In this document: positions 47,672 to 57,135 of the stretch, piece by piece
Layout of the letters: the number at the start of each line of letters is the position of its first letter
How positions within the stretch are numbered: the first letter of the stretch is position 1
Source of the DNA: Caprella mutica
Lineage: Eukaryota; Arthropoda; Malacostraca; Amphipoda; Caprellidae
NCBI GenBank assembly: GCA_947561585.1
Contig: CANNZV010002528.1
Location: 1 to 64,000, forward strand
Direction: 5' to 3'
DNA: 64,000 nucleotides
Program-made: the position numbers and the translations under genes
Notes under the pieces: model-generated
The model's input: only the letters and a program-made list of their open reading frames with translations
What the model was told of the DNA's origin: nothing
The model's database searches: none

Positions 47672-47917
47672 GCTAGAGTAACCTCAGACCTATCGGACAG
47701 TTCCACATTTTCGATAATATAAGAAAAAAAAGGTACCTATAGTTTTAAATTTTAACTCGATATTTCAATTAGTGTCCATGATACCTGATACCAGCGTGTC
47801 CATGATACCTGGTATCATAGACACTAATTGAAATTACGAGTTAAAACGTGAATTGTACCTTTTTCCCCATATGATATAAAATATAGAACTGTTCTATAAC
47901 TCTGAACTTACCCTAGC
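47672..47917. mobile_element. TAGGGTAAG MITE containing a palindromic core
   Basis: CTAGAGTAACCTCAGACCTA...GTTCCACATTTTCGATAATA pairs with ATAGAACTGTTCTATAACTC then GAACTTACCCTAG. The middle is a palindrome of about 100 bp around GTGTCCATGATACCTGGTAT. Confidence 0.75.
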
Positions 47918-48881
47918 TAGCTATACCTTGAACTGCTGCTACCTGATGTACTGACATGGTGATAAGTCGTATCTAACTAGGCAGTGTCCTTATCATTCCA
48001 AATGAACAATGGTTAAAAATTTCATTATAGATAGATAAGACGATTGAAATCTTATCTGTTACAATCTCTGATACAGTCGTTTATGACATACACATCATCT
48101 AATTAATGACACATGAATTAATTAACGATAAAGAAACAAATTTTACATATTACAAGATGTGGCAAATAATAAGAAAAACAGATAAAATATTAATTGTAAT
48201 TTAAATCAGCCAATAAATTTTAAGTTAATTTAAATCATTTTGAAATGTAACTGTAGTCATAAAATATAAATATTTTCTTTTTACATGGTCTGTTCATTTA
48301 CTAATGAAAAAAAAAAACAATGAAAATGAGACAATATTTGTAGCAGAGATGCAATTAAGTCCTATACATAAAATGTGATCCTTTTTTGTTCTCTGTACAC
48401 ATATATTGCACAAAATATCAAAATAGCAACAAAAATCATACAATAATATATAGATCCTTCAATTTTAATAGAGACTATAATGTCTTCTATTCAAGTAGCA
48501 GATGGTCTATCTTTTATTACAAGTTTTAAGCAGATTGACTTGAGATTTACTTTTCACTTTCTGACAACAGGAGGAAATTCTGAATATCAGTTGAACTGAG
48601 GCAGGTATATGGGAAGCTCTCTTATATATTGCTTGTTTGTCAGGTGTTATGTTATACATATGGAGAATCTCCTCACTGATAACAAATACTGGTATGTGAT
48701 TAACCATATATATTCATTTATCTCTGCAGGCGAGTTTGTTCATATGGTTTTGATGAAGTTTGTGATATACGGACTTGATATTCAATATCATTTACAGAAT
48801 GATATAAATTAGTTTCTTGAGCATTTGGTTTTAGGTAATAATTTAGGGAATATTCAAACAAAGATGTTGGAGATGAAATTA

Positions 48882-48887
48882 TTTATT
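48882..48887 (-). terminator. Candidate polyadenylation signal of the CCDC170-like gene
   Basis: AATAAA on the gene strand lies about 200 bases after the stop codon at 49084. No transcript evidence is available. Confidence 0.4.
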
Positions 48888-49083
48888 AATTCTTATCTTT
48901 AACATGAAGCTATTAGTTTTTGTTATTCAAAACTAACACAACTTAGGTACGTATGTGCAATCTTATTACGTCAAGCGACTCCTACACTGTCTAAATGATT
49001 TAAAAAGGTGATTGATATTCTCTAAAGTCTAATTGATTTAATTTAAACATATAGTATTAATATTCAGTTTTACAAAAGTAGCT

Positions 49084-52000
49084 CTAACAGCTTTTTACTC
49101 CATTGCCAAGTTCGTCATCTTCAGTGGTTTCATCCTCATCCTGCTCCAAGAAAGACACGCTGTTCACCCTCCCAATTCCAAACTTCTTGGATGCACTTCC
49201 TGGTCTTTGGAGGATTGGAGAAGGTGAAGGAGTTCCATTCGTTGGGGAGGGAAACTGGCGATTGTAGGAACCATTTTGATGAGTTGGAGAAGGAGATCTG
49301 CTGGCGGAGACCTCCATCTCTCCATGTTGATGAGAGGATGGTCTGCCTATGCTCTGAATTTGAGGACCAAAGTTGAATTTGTTGTCATTATGGCTCTTTG
49401 TTTTAGAGGGTGACTGGATTGCGGTGTCTGAGTTAGGTGATCTCGATCTTGTTGGGGATGAGTGCAGCACTCTCACATTTGGTCGATGGTTGTGAGCGTG
49501 TTCCGTCATAGCTCTTAACTCTGCGTTAATATCAGCAAGACCTGAATCTATCTGAGGACTCCTGAGAGATGCAATAGGATATTAATATAATATCTATGCC
49601 TGTATGAAATGTATATACCTTCGAATAATCACTTACCTGTTCTCCATCATTATCTGAGAAGAGGACGCAGGTCGTTGTGGAGAGAAAGATCTTCCAGAAG
49701 ACGACCGACTTTGAAAAGTGTGAGCACTAAAGTAAAAAAACTGTTAAATTCTTCCAAGATCATTTTCAATTTCAATATATTATAAGAATAATACTTTGCT
49801 TACCCCTGCTAAAATAAATATACAAATTAGATTATTCTCTTATTTCAAACCTGCAGGGTCTGGATGAACCAATAGTGACGTCATCGAGTCTCCTAGTTAG
49901 TTGAGCCATTTCCCTCTGCCCTGAAATGAGTCTTTGTAATTTGCCTAGAGTGTCGAAATCAGACCCATTGCATTCATCTGTGTCTGTTCCAAGTAAATCC
50001 ATCACCACGCGACGAAAATCTTGTAACTAGAAGAAATAGATGCAATCTTCTTAATATCGAATATCATTCTTTTGAATTACTATTATTATATATATTTGAT
50101 TTATCGAGCTCTACCTGTCGCTCTTTCCTGGTTGCGTCCCTAATTCCTTGTCTTGCCATCGCCATCTCGTGGGATATTCCATCCAAAGTGGCGTCACTGA
50201 CTCTTCTCTCTTCAATTACTTGTTCATTGGCAACTCTGAGCTGAAAAAGGACGTGATATGAAAAAGTATCATTAGTGCATTATTATGTTACATCTAGGGT
50301 TAGTTCCAAACTATCGGGCGGTTCCAATTCTTCGATCATATCATAAAAATATTTATAGTAATACTATACATTTATTTGATTTATATTTAAATTGGTATCC
50401 ATGATACCTGCATATATCATGGATACTAATTGAAATAAAATCTAAGATGTAGAACTGTTATATTTGATCTAAGATGTGGAACTGTTTGATAATTTGGAAC
50501 TCAGCCTAAACTGTAATTAAGGGAAGTAGCTACCTGTTCTTTGAGTTGAGTTATTTTCCTTTGCTGTCTGGTTTTAGCTCCTTCTAATTCACCAATTTTG
50601 GCAGTCATTTCTTCATTCCTCTCCTCCAAGACAGCTGCTCTACTCTGTAATAATAGGTGTTAAAATATACTGCAATATTATACGCTCTGTCTTAAATATA
50701 ACAAGTTGATAAGATATAAATCACGAATAATATTTAAACCCTATCCTATATTTGTCATGAATTATGTTATTTAAAAGTTTTACCAATACAATAATATTTA
50801 ATTAGAGAATAACCTTGTAATCTCCTGCAGCGGCCAACTGTGCTCTCAAATCTCTTAGTTGAAGCCTCAACTCTCCAGCCTCTCCAGTCGCTCTCTCTAA
50901 AGCCCGAGTTTGTTTTCGATATCTGAGATAAGAATCAGATAATTTATTATCTTCTTAAGAGCCGTACACACGCAGGGTTTTTTAAGTCTTTCCACCAGAC
51001 TTTTTGCTAAGCTCTTCCTACTTTTTCCTCGAGAATATAAGAAAAAACAATAAGAATCGTATAATTATTATTTTGAATCCATGATACTATGCAGATATCA
51101 TGGATACCTGCATGGTATCAAAAAATCGATATAAATCGTATAATTATTAATGGGTATCCATGATACCTGCAGGTATCATGGATACAAAATAATAATAATA
51201 ATTTATGCGATTTTTATCGATTTTTCTTACATTCTCGTGGAAAAAGTAGGAGGAGCTTAGCATAAAGTCTGGTGGAAAGACATAAAAACCCTGCGTGTGT
51301 ATGGCCCTTTAAGGAAAGTTTCATTCGCACGTAATGTAATTTAGTATCAATACCATACCTGGCCATCAAATCATCTCTCTCGTCTTCAACATGCTTTGCT
51401 GCTTTGGTAGTCTCTTCATTCAAGCTCAGTTTTCTTCTGAGCATATCGAGATGAAGATCTTTCCTGTCGACAGATTCTCTCAGACTCTTCACCTTCCTTT
51501 GCAGCTGATAGACTGTAGTCGTCTAATAGAAATTAGATAATTGAATTATACAATAGAATAGGAATTAGACATTTGCTGTGATTAAATTAGCTCAACTTAA
51601 CATATACCTTATCAACCAATTTGTCTCCTTCTAGCTTTGCAAGTTGTTCAGCTCGGCAAATTACCAAATCAGGATCATTGGTCACTTCATTTCCTAAATC
51701 TTGAAGACCCAAAGCTGCAATTAGTTTTTTCAGCAGACGACCATTCTGTTATTGTCATAAGAGTCAGTGAATATAACAATAATTTGTTTGAGCTGTACGA
51801 AACTGATATGTTATGATTATTCCAAATAGTATAGCTTGCCTTATCCTTCTCAGTGACTGAGGATTCTCGCTCCTGTTCCACGTTATTAAGTTCTGCCTCA
51901 AGTGTCCGCAATCTGGTAGAGTGAGATCTTGCATCCTCTTCAGCTTTCTGAGCTCTCTTAGTTGCTGCGTCATATAGTTCAGACTGAACACTCACTTGGT

Positions 52001-55000
52001 CCTCTACATTTCGATATTGATGCTTCAAGCGATCTATTAGCTGAAAAATATATTATTAAGTTTAAAATATATCACAAAATTATATGATGATTTGTTATGC
52101 GACATTAACAATTATTACCTCTTGCATCTCCCTGGCATTAGCAACTCTGGTTTGTAGAGCTTGGACAATGCCCTGAGGAGTTGGTGTGACTGCAGGAGAG
52201 TCTGACCCTGGTGGTGCCTCTGCTGATAGCAAGGAGGAGAGTGTGTTCAGGACTCCTTTCCACTCTACTTCATTTTGCTGACGACGATGATCAGCTACCA
52301 TGAGCTCATCTAGACCGGAAATATATTAAAAAACTAAAAAACCTGAATTCTAAGGAAAAAAATATTTCTCATTCATTTAGAAAAACTATTGAGAAATAGT
52401 ATTTGTATAATACTTACATTTTCATAAGTGTCCATACCTTTAGTCTGCTGAAATTTAGCTTCTGTTGCATGAAGTTCATCGAGGGTTAGATTCAATTTCT
52501 TTGATGTACTCTGTACCTTGTCTCTGAGACTAAAAATCTCTTCCTCTGCTGTTCGAACCTTCAGGCGGAGTTCGTCGTCACTCTAAGATGTAAATGCAGT
52601 AGAATACATTATGATAAAAAGTATATGTATTCTGTACACACATTAACTCTTTCTAAAGTTACACGTTATTTATTATCTACACAGCACTAATACTAATGAT
52701 TTCTCATAACTACAGGTCTATTTTAATGAGTGTTAGGAAATAAATTGTGATGGGAGTTTTATAATATTCCATGACTATATTTCTACCGCATGTTTCTCTT
52801 TATTTTAGGTTTCTTTTACAAAAGGTAATTATCTATAAAGCATCAGAATATTATATCCTAGAAAAAAGTTATTCTGGAGCTCTGGTACGATAAATTTTCT
52901 TCAAACAGTTATCTCCTATTCCTGCTCACGGTTCTCAAATTTTCGGTTGCTGTTATTTGTTGACTGAGGTTCCTTCTTTCTTCATCCAATTGAGTGACAA
53001 GTCGACTAATAGTTTGTCTAGCTCCATCGGCAGCCGCCATTTGCTGATGAAGATTTTCTTCAAGTTGACTTTTTTCTGATCGAAGAGCGGACAGTTCCTA
53101 TTCAGATAATTACAAATGAGTCTAAGAGAACTAGCATTTAAAGTCATAAACGAACAAAATGAATCATATTCAAGTTATATCTTCTGTTTATTTACCTGAA
53201 CAGTTTCTGAAAGTTTCTTCGATATGGCATCTGTAATGAAATCATGAGGACCAGGATTTCTAGGAACATTCAAAATGCTTGTGACTGTTGTAGATAACTC
53301 TGATAATTTTCTCTGAGATGTTTCGACTTTTTGCTCTGCAGATTCTCGTTCTTCAAGCAAAGTCCTATAAAGGTAATTGATTCGTTTTATTAACAAAGTA
53401 AATTAGCGAAGTTAAATCGCCATCTTAACTTACTGCTTAACTTACCGAACTCTTTCTTCAAGCTCAGTAATTCTTTCAGACAATCTCCTGTTTTCACGAC
53501 TCAATGTTGCAGACGAAATTTCTGCCCGATGGAGACTGGATTGTAAACTTGTAATGGCTTCCTCACTTTCCTTTATTTAATAGATAGTGTATATTAAATA
53601 ATCGTGAAGAATAACCCATCAATAATATGCAAAGCTGTCTCTAACTGAATATTATATGAAAATATAAAATAGTTCATTGATCTTTTGACCTACACTCAGA
53701 GAAATTCTGATGCACTCAGGTGTTTCGAGTTCACCCTATGGCTTTGTCTCCAAAGCGAGACACTTTAGTGCATCAAACTATAGTTTGGATGTACTTTGGC
53801 TCGAAAGTGCATCAGTTCGATGCACTTTAGTATCTCAAATTTTCCTTTGCTAAAATGATGAGAATAATTTCCTCAACATTTTAACAAACTTATAGCTGAG
53901 ACACTGAAGTGCATCAGACTGATGCACTTTCGAGCCTAAGTGCATCCAAACTATAGTTTGATGCACTAAAATGTCTCGCTTTAGAGACAAAGCCATAGGG
54001 TGAACTCGAAACACCTGAGTGCATCAGTTGGAGTTGTTTATTTTTCTCAGTGTACAGAAATATTTGAAAACGTTTCCGGTGTTGTTAATTACATGACTCT
54101 ATTATCAGTTTATTGTGCTTGAATTACTTTTTAAATAAAACCTATTACACTATTTCATTCGGTATATGTATGTGAATATCAAATGAAGTCAATTTTTTTT
54201 TCAAAATGATTACAATTAAGCTTAAGTTAAACCCAGAAAAAGTTATGTTACAAAAAAAAATTGAGTGGGTAATCTGCTGCTCTCTGGACCTCAGTATCAT
54301 TTTCTCTTCATAGTTTACCTGCAGCCTACTCCTCAGACTAATGATTGTAGCCGCCTGTCTTGCGTGCTCCTGTCGATGAGCATCCAACTGTCTGGCTTGT
54401 TCTTCGCCTTCAGATCTTTTTTGCTCAAGAGAGCCTAGCGTGGATCGTAAGTCTTCTTCCAGTCTTTTCGATTTAACGGACACAGCAGCTAGTTCACTTC
54501 TCAGTAGCTCCTCAGTGTCTTTCATAGTCTGAATTGCAACAAAAATAAGTTAATATTTCAAATATTTACAATGATGATTTCAAGTTTTTGTATGCGATCA
54601 TATGAAGTACCTTTGATGGATATGATAATCTTGAAGCTGGTGCTAGGGAATCCAAATGGTAGCTCATATTAAAGGAGGTTATTTCATCCTGAAAAAAAAA
54701 AGTGATAGGATTGATAATTCTGAAGAGGATTACAAATGTTGATTAAGATTAGAAAAATGCATACCATTTTCGTGCTACTTATCCCTAATAGATTGCTGTT
54801 AGATGTATAAGAAGTCAGAGGAATCTTTGTAGGAGAAGGTGAAAGTGTATAAGAGCGTTTTTTCTCGAGTTGAATGTCTTCCAACTTCATTCTATCTTCA
54901 TTTCTGTTCGAAAACATAGTAGGGTTTGAACCAACGTCTTGAAGTGTTTTCTCTGGAGAATCCTTTACAGGAGCCACTGAAGTTGATAACTCGGAAACAT

Positions 55001-55370
55001 TTTCTTCGCTAGAAGCACCTTTCGTCTGTTCGATTGCTGTGGAACGAAGAGGATCCTCGTCTGAAGAGGAAGATTCTCCAGCTACCGAGGAAATGCGATT
55101 CATTCCTGGGAATAGATTAAAAATTATACATGGAATTATTTCTAAAATATATGCAATATTGTTATTCCACTGACTTGTTGTTCTGGTTATAGATGAAGAA
55201 GAAGAGGATCTCTTCAAGGTAGTAATTCGAAATGTGGTGAGAGGAATCTCCACTTTCTTAAAGTCTTCCACCGAGGACAGGGAGGTGGTGGTGGAGGAAT
55301 TGGTGGATGAAACAATTGAGGAAGTGGTGAAATTCACCAAAATTTCTTCCTTGACTCCATTTTTTTTCAT
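49084..55370 (-). CDS. CCDC170: CCDC170-like coiled-coil protein
   Basis: Coding exons, 5' to 3': 55175-55370, 54765-55105, 54611-54688, 54319-54528, 53446-53570, 53196-53364, 52930-53097, 52438-52582, 52119-52309, 51840-52040, 51608-51745, 51359-51522, 50814-50922, 50534-50644, 50115-50240, 49851-50026, 49637-49726, 49084-49561. Phases agree throughout: 1,072 codons, so 1,071 residues. The start ATG (55368-55370) lies 23 bases after an acceptor, implying an upstream 5'UTR exon. Residues 1-200 are Ser/Thr-rich and disordered, about 205-880 is almost continuous heptad coiled coil, and the end is Ser/Pro-rich. VICRAEQLAKLEGDKLV, DRKDLHLDMLRRKL and LQDFRRVVMDLLG recall the conserved C-terminal half of CCDC170, a microtubule-associated protein. 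The intron after 51840 uses a GC donor (AAG/GCAAGC). The assignment is from memory of the family; a different long coiled-coil family is the main alternative. Confidence 0.8.
50293..50512. mobile_element. TAGGGTTAG/TAAG MITE in a CCDC170-like intron
   Basis: CTAGGGTTAGTTCCAAACTA...TTCCAATTCTTCGATCATA pairs with GATCTAAGATGTGGAACTGT then TTTGGAACTCAGCCTA. The core TTGGTATCCATGATACCTGC is in its centre (50391-50432). Confidence 0.7.
50959..51308. mobile_element. 350-bp TTAA-flanked MITE in a CCDC170-like intron
   Basis: The left end GAGCCGTACACACGCAGGGT and the right end ACCCTGCGTGTGTATGGCCCT are inverted and flanked by TTAA on each side (50955-50958, 51309-51312). The match runs for about 85 bp through GTCTTTCCACCAGACTTT and CCTACTTTTTCC. 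TTAA targets suggest piggyBac-type mobilisation. Two copies of the TATCCATGATACC palindrome lie in the centre. Confidence 0.85.
53693..54052. mobile_element. 360-bp foldback MITE, TA-flanked, in a CCDC170-like intron
   Basis: CACTCAGAGAAATTCTGATG on the left and inverted CACTGAGAAAAAT on the right are flanked by TA. The arms are about 150 bp and nearly identical (AGGTGTTTCGAGTTCACCCT; GCATCAAACTATAGTTTGGA). TA targets and CACTSAGA-type ends suggest Tc1/mariner mobilisation. It lies between exons 4 and 5 of the gene. Confidence 0.88.
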
Positions 55371-55675
55371 TTTGGAATATAAATTGTTTCTTTCTGAAAT
55401 CAAATGTCAAAGAATTCATTTTAATTTACTTTAAATTAAATTTACTAATCAAAATTTTTAATGTTAATTTTTCAGTCTATAGAATTTGGACTCGGAACTT
55501 TCGGTCTCGGATTGATAAATGGGCTGTCAATATAAAATGAATGGTATATAGTTGGTTGTATCCGAGGGTTTGTTGTATTGCACGCTTCATGAAACGGCAG
55601 GGGGGTTGGGGGTAGCACGTCCCCAGATACATCTAACTGATAAGTTATTTACACCTCAGACAAAAAGTTCCGAGA

Positions 55676-55900
55676 CCGAATTTTCCGCTCAAATTTCATG
55701 TTAAATAAATATCAAAACATGTCAAAATTACTAATGTTATTAATGTTACGTATCATTTTATAACGGTTAATAATGTTATCCGCTTTTATTAAATACACTA
55801 CCCATTTTAGTATTCTTAATTTCAACTTTTTCTATTATTGTTCCTTAATAAAATCATCATTAAACGAGACCGAATTTTTTTTGAGATGGTAGTTTCCTAG
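55676..55900. repeat. Dispersed repeat, inverse of 10981-11181
   Basis: GACCGAATTTTCCGCTCAAA, CATGTCAAAATTA, ACGTATCATTTTA and CTATTATTGTTCC-like words occur in the reverse order and orientation of those at 10981-11181. It directly follows CAAAAAGTTCCGAGACCGAA. Confidence 0.5.
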
Positions 55901-56264
55901 TATTTAAAAATATTTTATTAGCACACGAAAATTTCTTAAAAAAGATATAATGCACGGTTCGGTTGGAGAGAAATAACGATAATTTCAGACTATTAAAGGC
56001 TATGTTAAATTTGTGTGTTTGTTGTTCCGTTAGTTAAGAGTTCCCCCTCTGTGTACTTCCCCTCAAATTAAAACAGGTTAATTAATTTGGTAGTGACGTG
56101 AAGGGACTGGTCACTGATGATATTCCTACTCTCTAAAATTTTACTCTATACCACAAATTTCCGCCACTAGAAAGAAATGAAATAATAAAAAGTTTGGTAT
56201 TGATATTCTCTCCAAAAATTGTGAGCAATTACAATGAAAATGAGATTTTATTATATTTGACAGG

Positions 56265-56420
56265 TAAACTCCCAGTTTTCGACCGGTCACATTTTCGATC
56301 ATAAAAGATGATACATAAAATGATTCTTATCATGTAAGATGATGATAAATTGGTATCCATGATACCTGCAGGTATCATGGATACTAATTAAAATAACGAG
56401 TTAAAATGTTAAATTATATA
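56265..56420. mobile_element. TAGGGTAAG-type MITE half with perfect palindromic core
   Basis: GGTAAACTCCCAGTTTTCGA...TCACATTTTCGATCATAAAA leads into TTGGTATCCATGATACCTGC and its inverse GCAGGTATCATGGATAC. The opposite terminus is not visible. Confidence 0.55.
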
Positions 56421-56599
56421 TTTGTTCATTATTTTGAAAATATTAAATAAATTCTGCCTCCTGTCTTTTTAAATATAATAAACTAATTTAGTCTTCAAAT
56501 TTATTGTTTTTAGAGTTGCTCTCAACTGTTGTCCTCACTGTACCTCTTCCGGTAGACTAAATCTATACGTTTCCTACACCCGATTGGGACAGATGACGC

Positions 56600-56613
56600 G
56601 TTGCCATGGCGAC
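56600..56613 (-). promoter_or_regulatory. RFX X-box
   Basis: On the minus strand GTCGCCATGGCAAC fits the X-box consensus GTHNYYATRRNAAC at every position. It lies about 55 bases upstream of a possible 5'UTR donor (56544) and 1.2 kb upstream of the CCDC170-like start codon. RFX factors acting through X-boxes drive ciliary genes in animals. Because the site is nearly palindromic, it could equally serve a plus-strand promoter. Confidence 0.6.
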
Positions 56614-56673
56614 ATAGAGATGGCTCATTAGAAGAATGCCTTCTGATTCTAACTTGGTCTGATCATCTAATCG

Positions 56674-56955
56674 TTAATAATTCCAATAACTAAAAATTCT
56701 ACCACCTTCTTCACTAAAGAAAATCTTTAAAATATGAACACTATATTTTATTACAAATTCTACGTCTGCAGTTTCGATAGAATCTGAGAATTTCTGCCGC
56801 TTGGGAGTACCTTGTGATTTGTTTTGGAATAAATCGAGAGAGAAATTGGACAGAGGCTGTCTCATCAGCGGTAGTTTGGATGACTTTCCTAACTGAACCG
56901 ATCGTTTGAATTTGAATAGTTCATTATAATGTAGAGGAAATCTTAGAATATTGCT
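56674..56955 (-). CDS. Unassigned open frame, 93 codons
   Basis: Open from a TAA at 56956-56958. It reads ...ELFKFKRSVQLGKSSKLPLM then RQPLSNFSLDLFQNKSQGTP and KRQKFSDSIETADVEFV before drifting into AT-rich codons. The first 65 codons have balanced, non-repetitive composition that looks protein-like, and a donor (CACAAG/GTACTC) follows SQ. It may be an exon of a small gene or of an alternative upstream part of a neighbour. I do not recognise it. Confidence 0.25.
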   Translation of the reverse strand, partial: SNILRFPLHYNELFKFKRSVQLGKSSKLPLMRQPLSNFSLDLFQNKSQGTPKRQKFSDSIETADVEFVIKYSVHILKIFFSEEGGRIFSYWNY

Positions 56956-57078
56956 TTAATATAATAACTTTATAATATGTTAATTTGTTTATTACGTTCT
57001 TTCTGAATTTACGATAGAAGTGATATATCTATCAGATGTAAAAGGAGAATAATGGAAGAAAGAGAATGCATTTCTAGA

Positions 57079-57084
57079 TTTATT
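57079..57084 (-). terminator. Polyadenylation signal AATAAA of the SMYD4-like gene
   Basis: AATAAA on the gene strand lies about 52 bases past the stop at 57136, giving a short 3'UTR. Confidence 0.55.
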
Positions 57085-57135
57085 AAAATGCGGAAGTGCA
57101 TATAAATTAGAACACTATAAACTCCAACCTAGTAA

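Larger units (their letters stand above)
46186..49083. other. Intergenic region 3' of the CCDC170-like gene
   Basis: It holds the MITE 47672-47917 and a candidate non-coding exon: on the minus strand a strong acceptor (CTTTCTTTTCAG at 47627-47638) opens a less AT-rich stretch 47280-47626 with an open frame of 72 codons or more. I cannot assign it to a gene. The rest is AT-rich, without recognised content. Confidence 0.35.
55394..57135. other. Intergenic: CCDC170-like 5' region and SMYD4-like 3' flank
   Basis: It contains a dispersed repeat (55676-55900), a TAGGGTAAG-type MITE half (56265-56420), a possible non-coding first exon ending at 56544 (CCGGAAGAG/GTACAGTGAG on the minus strand), the X-box at 56600-56613 and an unassigned open frame (56674-56955). 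Confidence 0.5.

Noticed and set aside
52953..53147. Minus-strand frame of 64 codons
   Set aside because: It is an out-of-frame reading of the CCDC170-like exon 52930-53097. The in-frame reading begins ELSALRSEKSQLEENL.
55106..55174. Continuous open frame joining CCDC170-like exons 1 and 2
   Set aside because: The 69-base piece is AT-rich and hydrophobic, with a donor (GTCAGT) and a good acceptor (CTATTCCCAG), so I treat it as a short intron. It is in frame, so retention would still code. This is the least certain junction of the gene.
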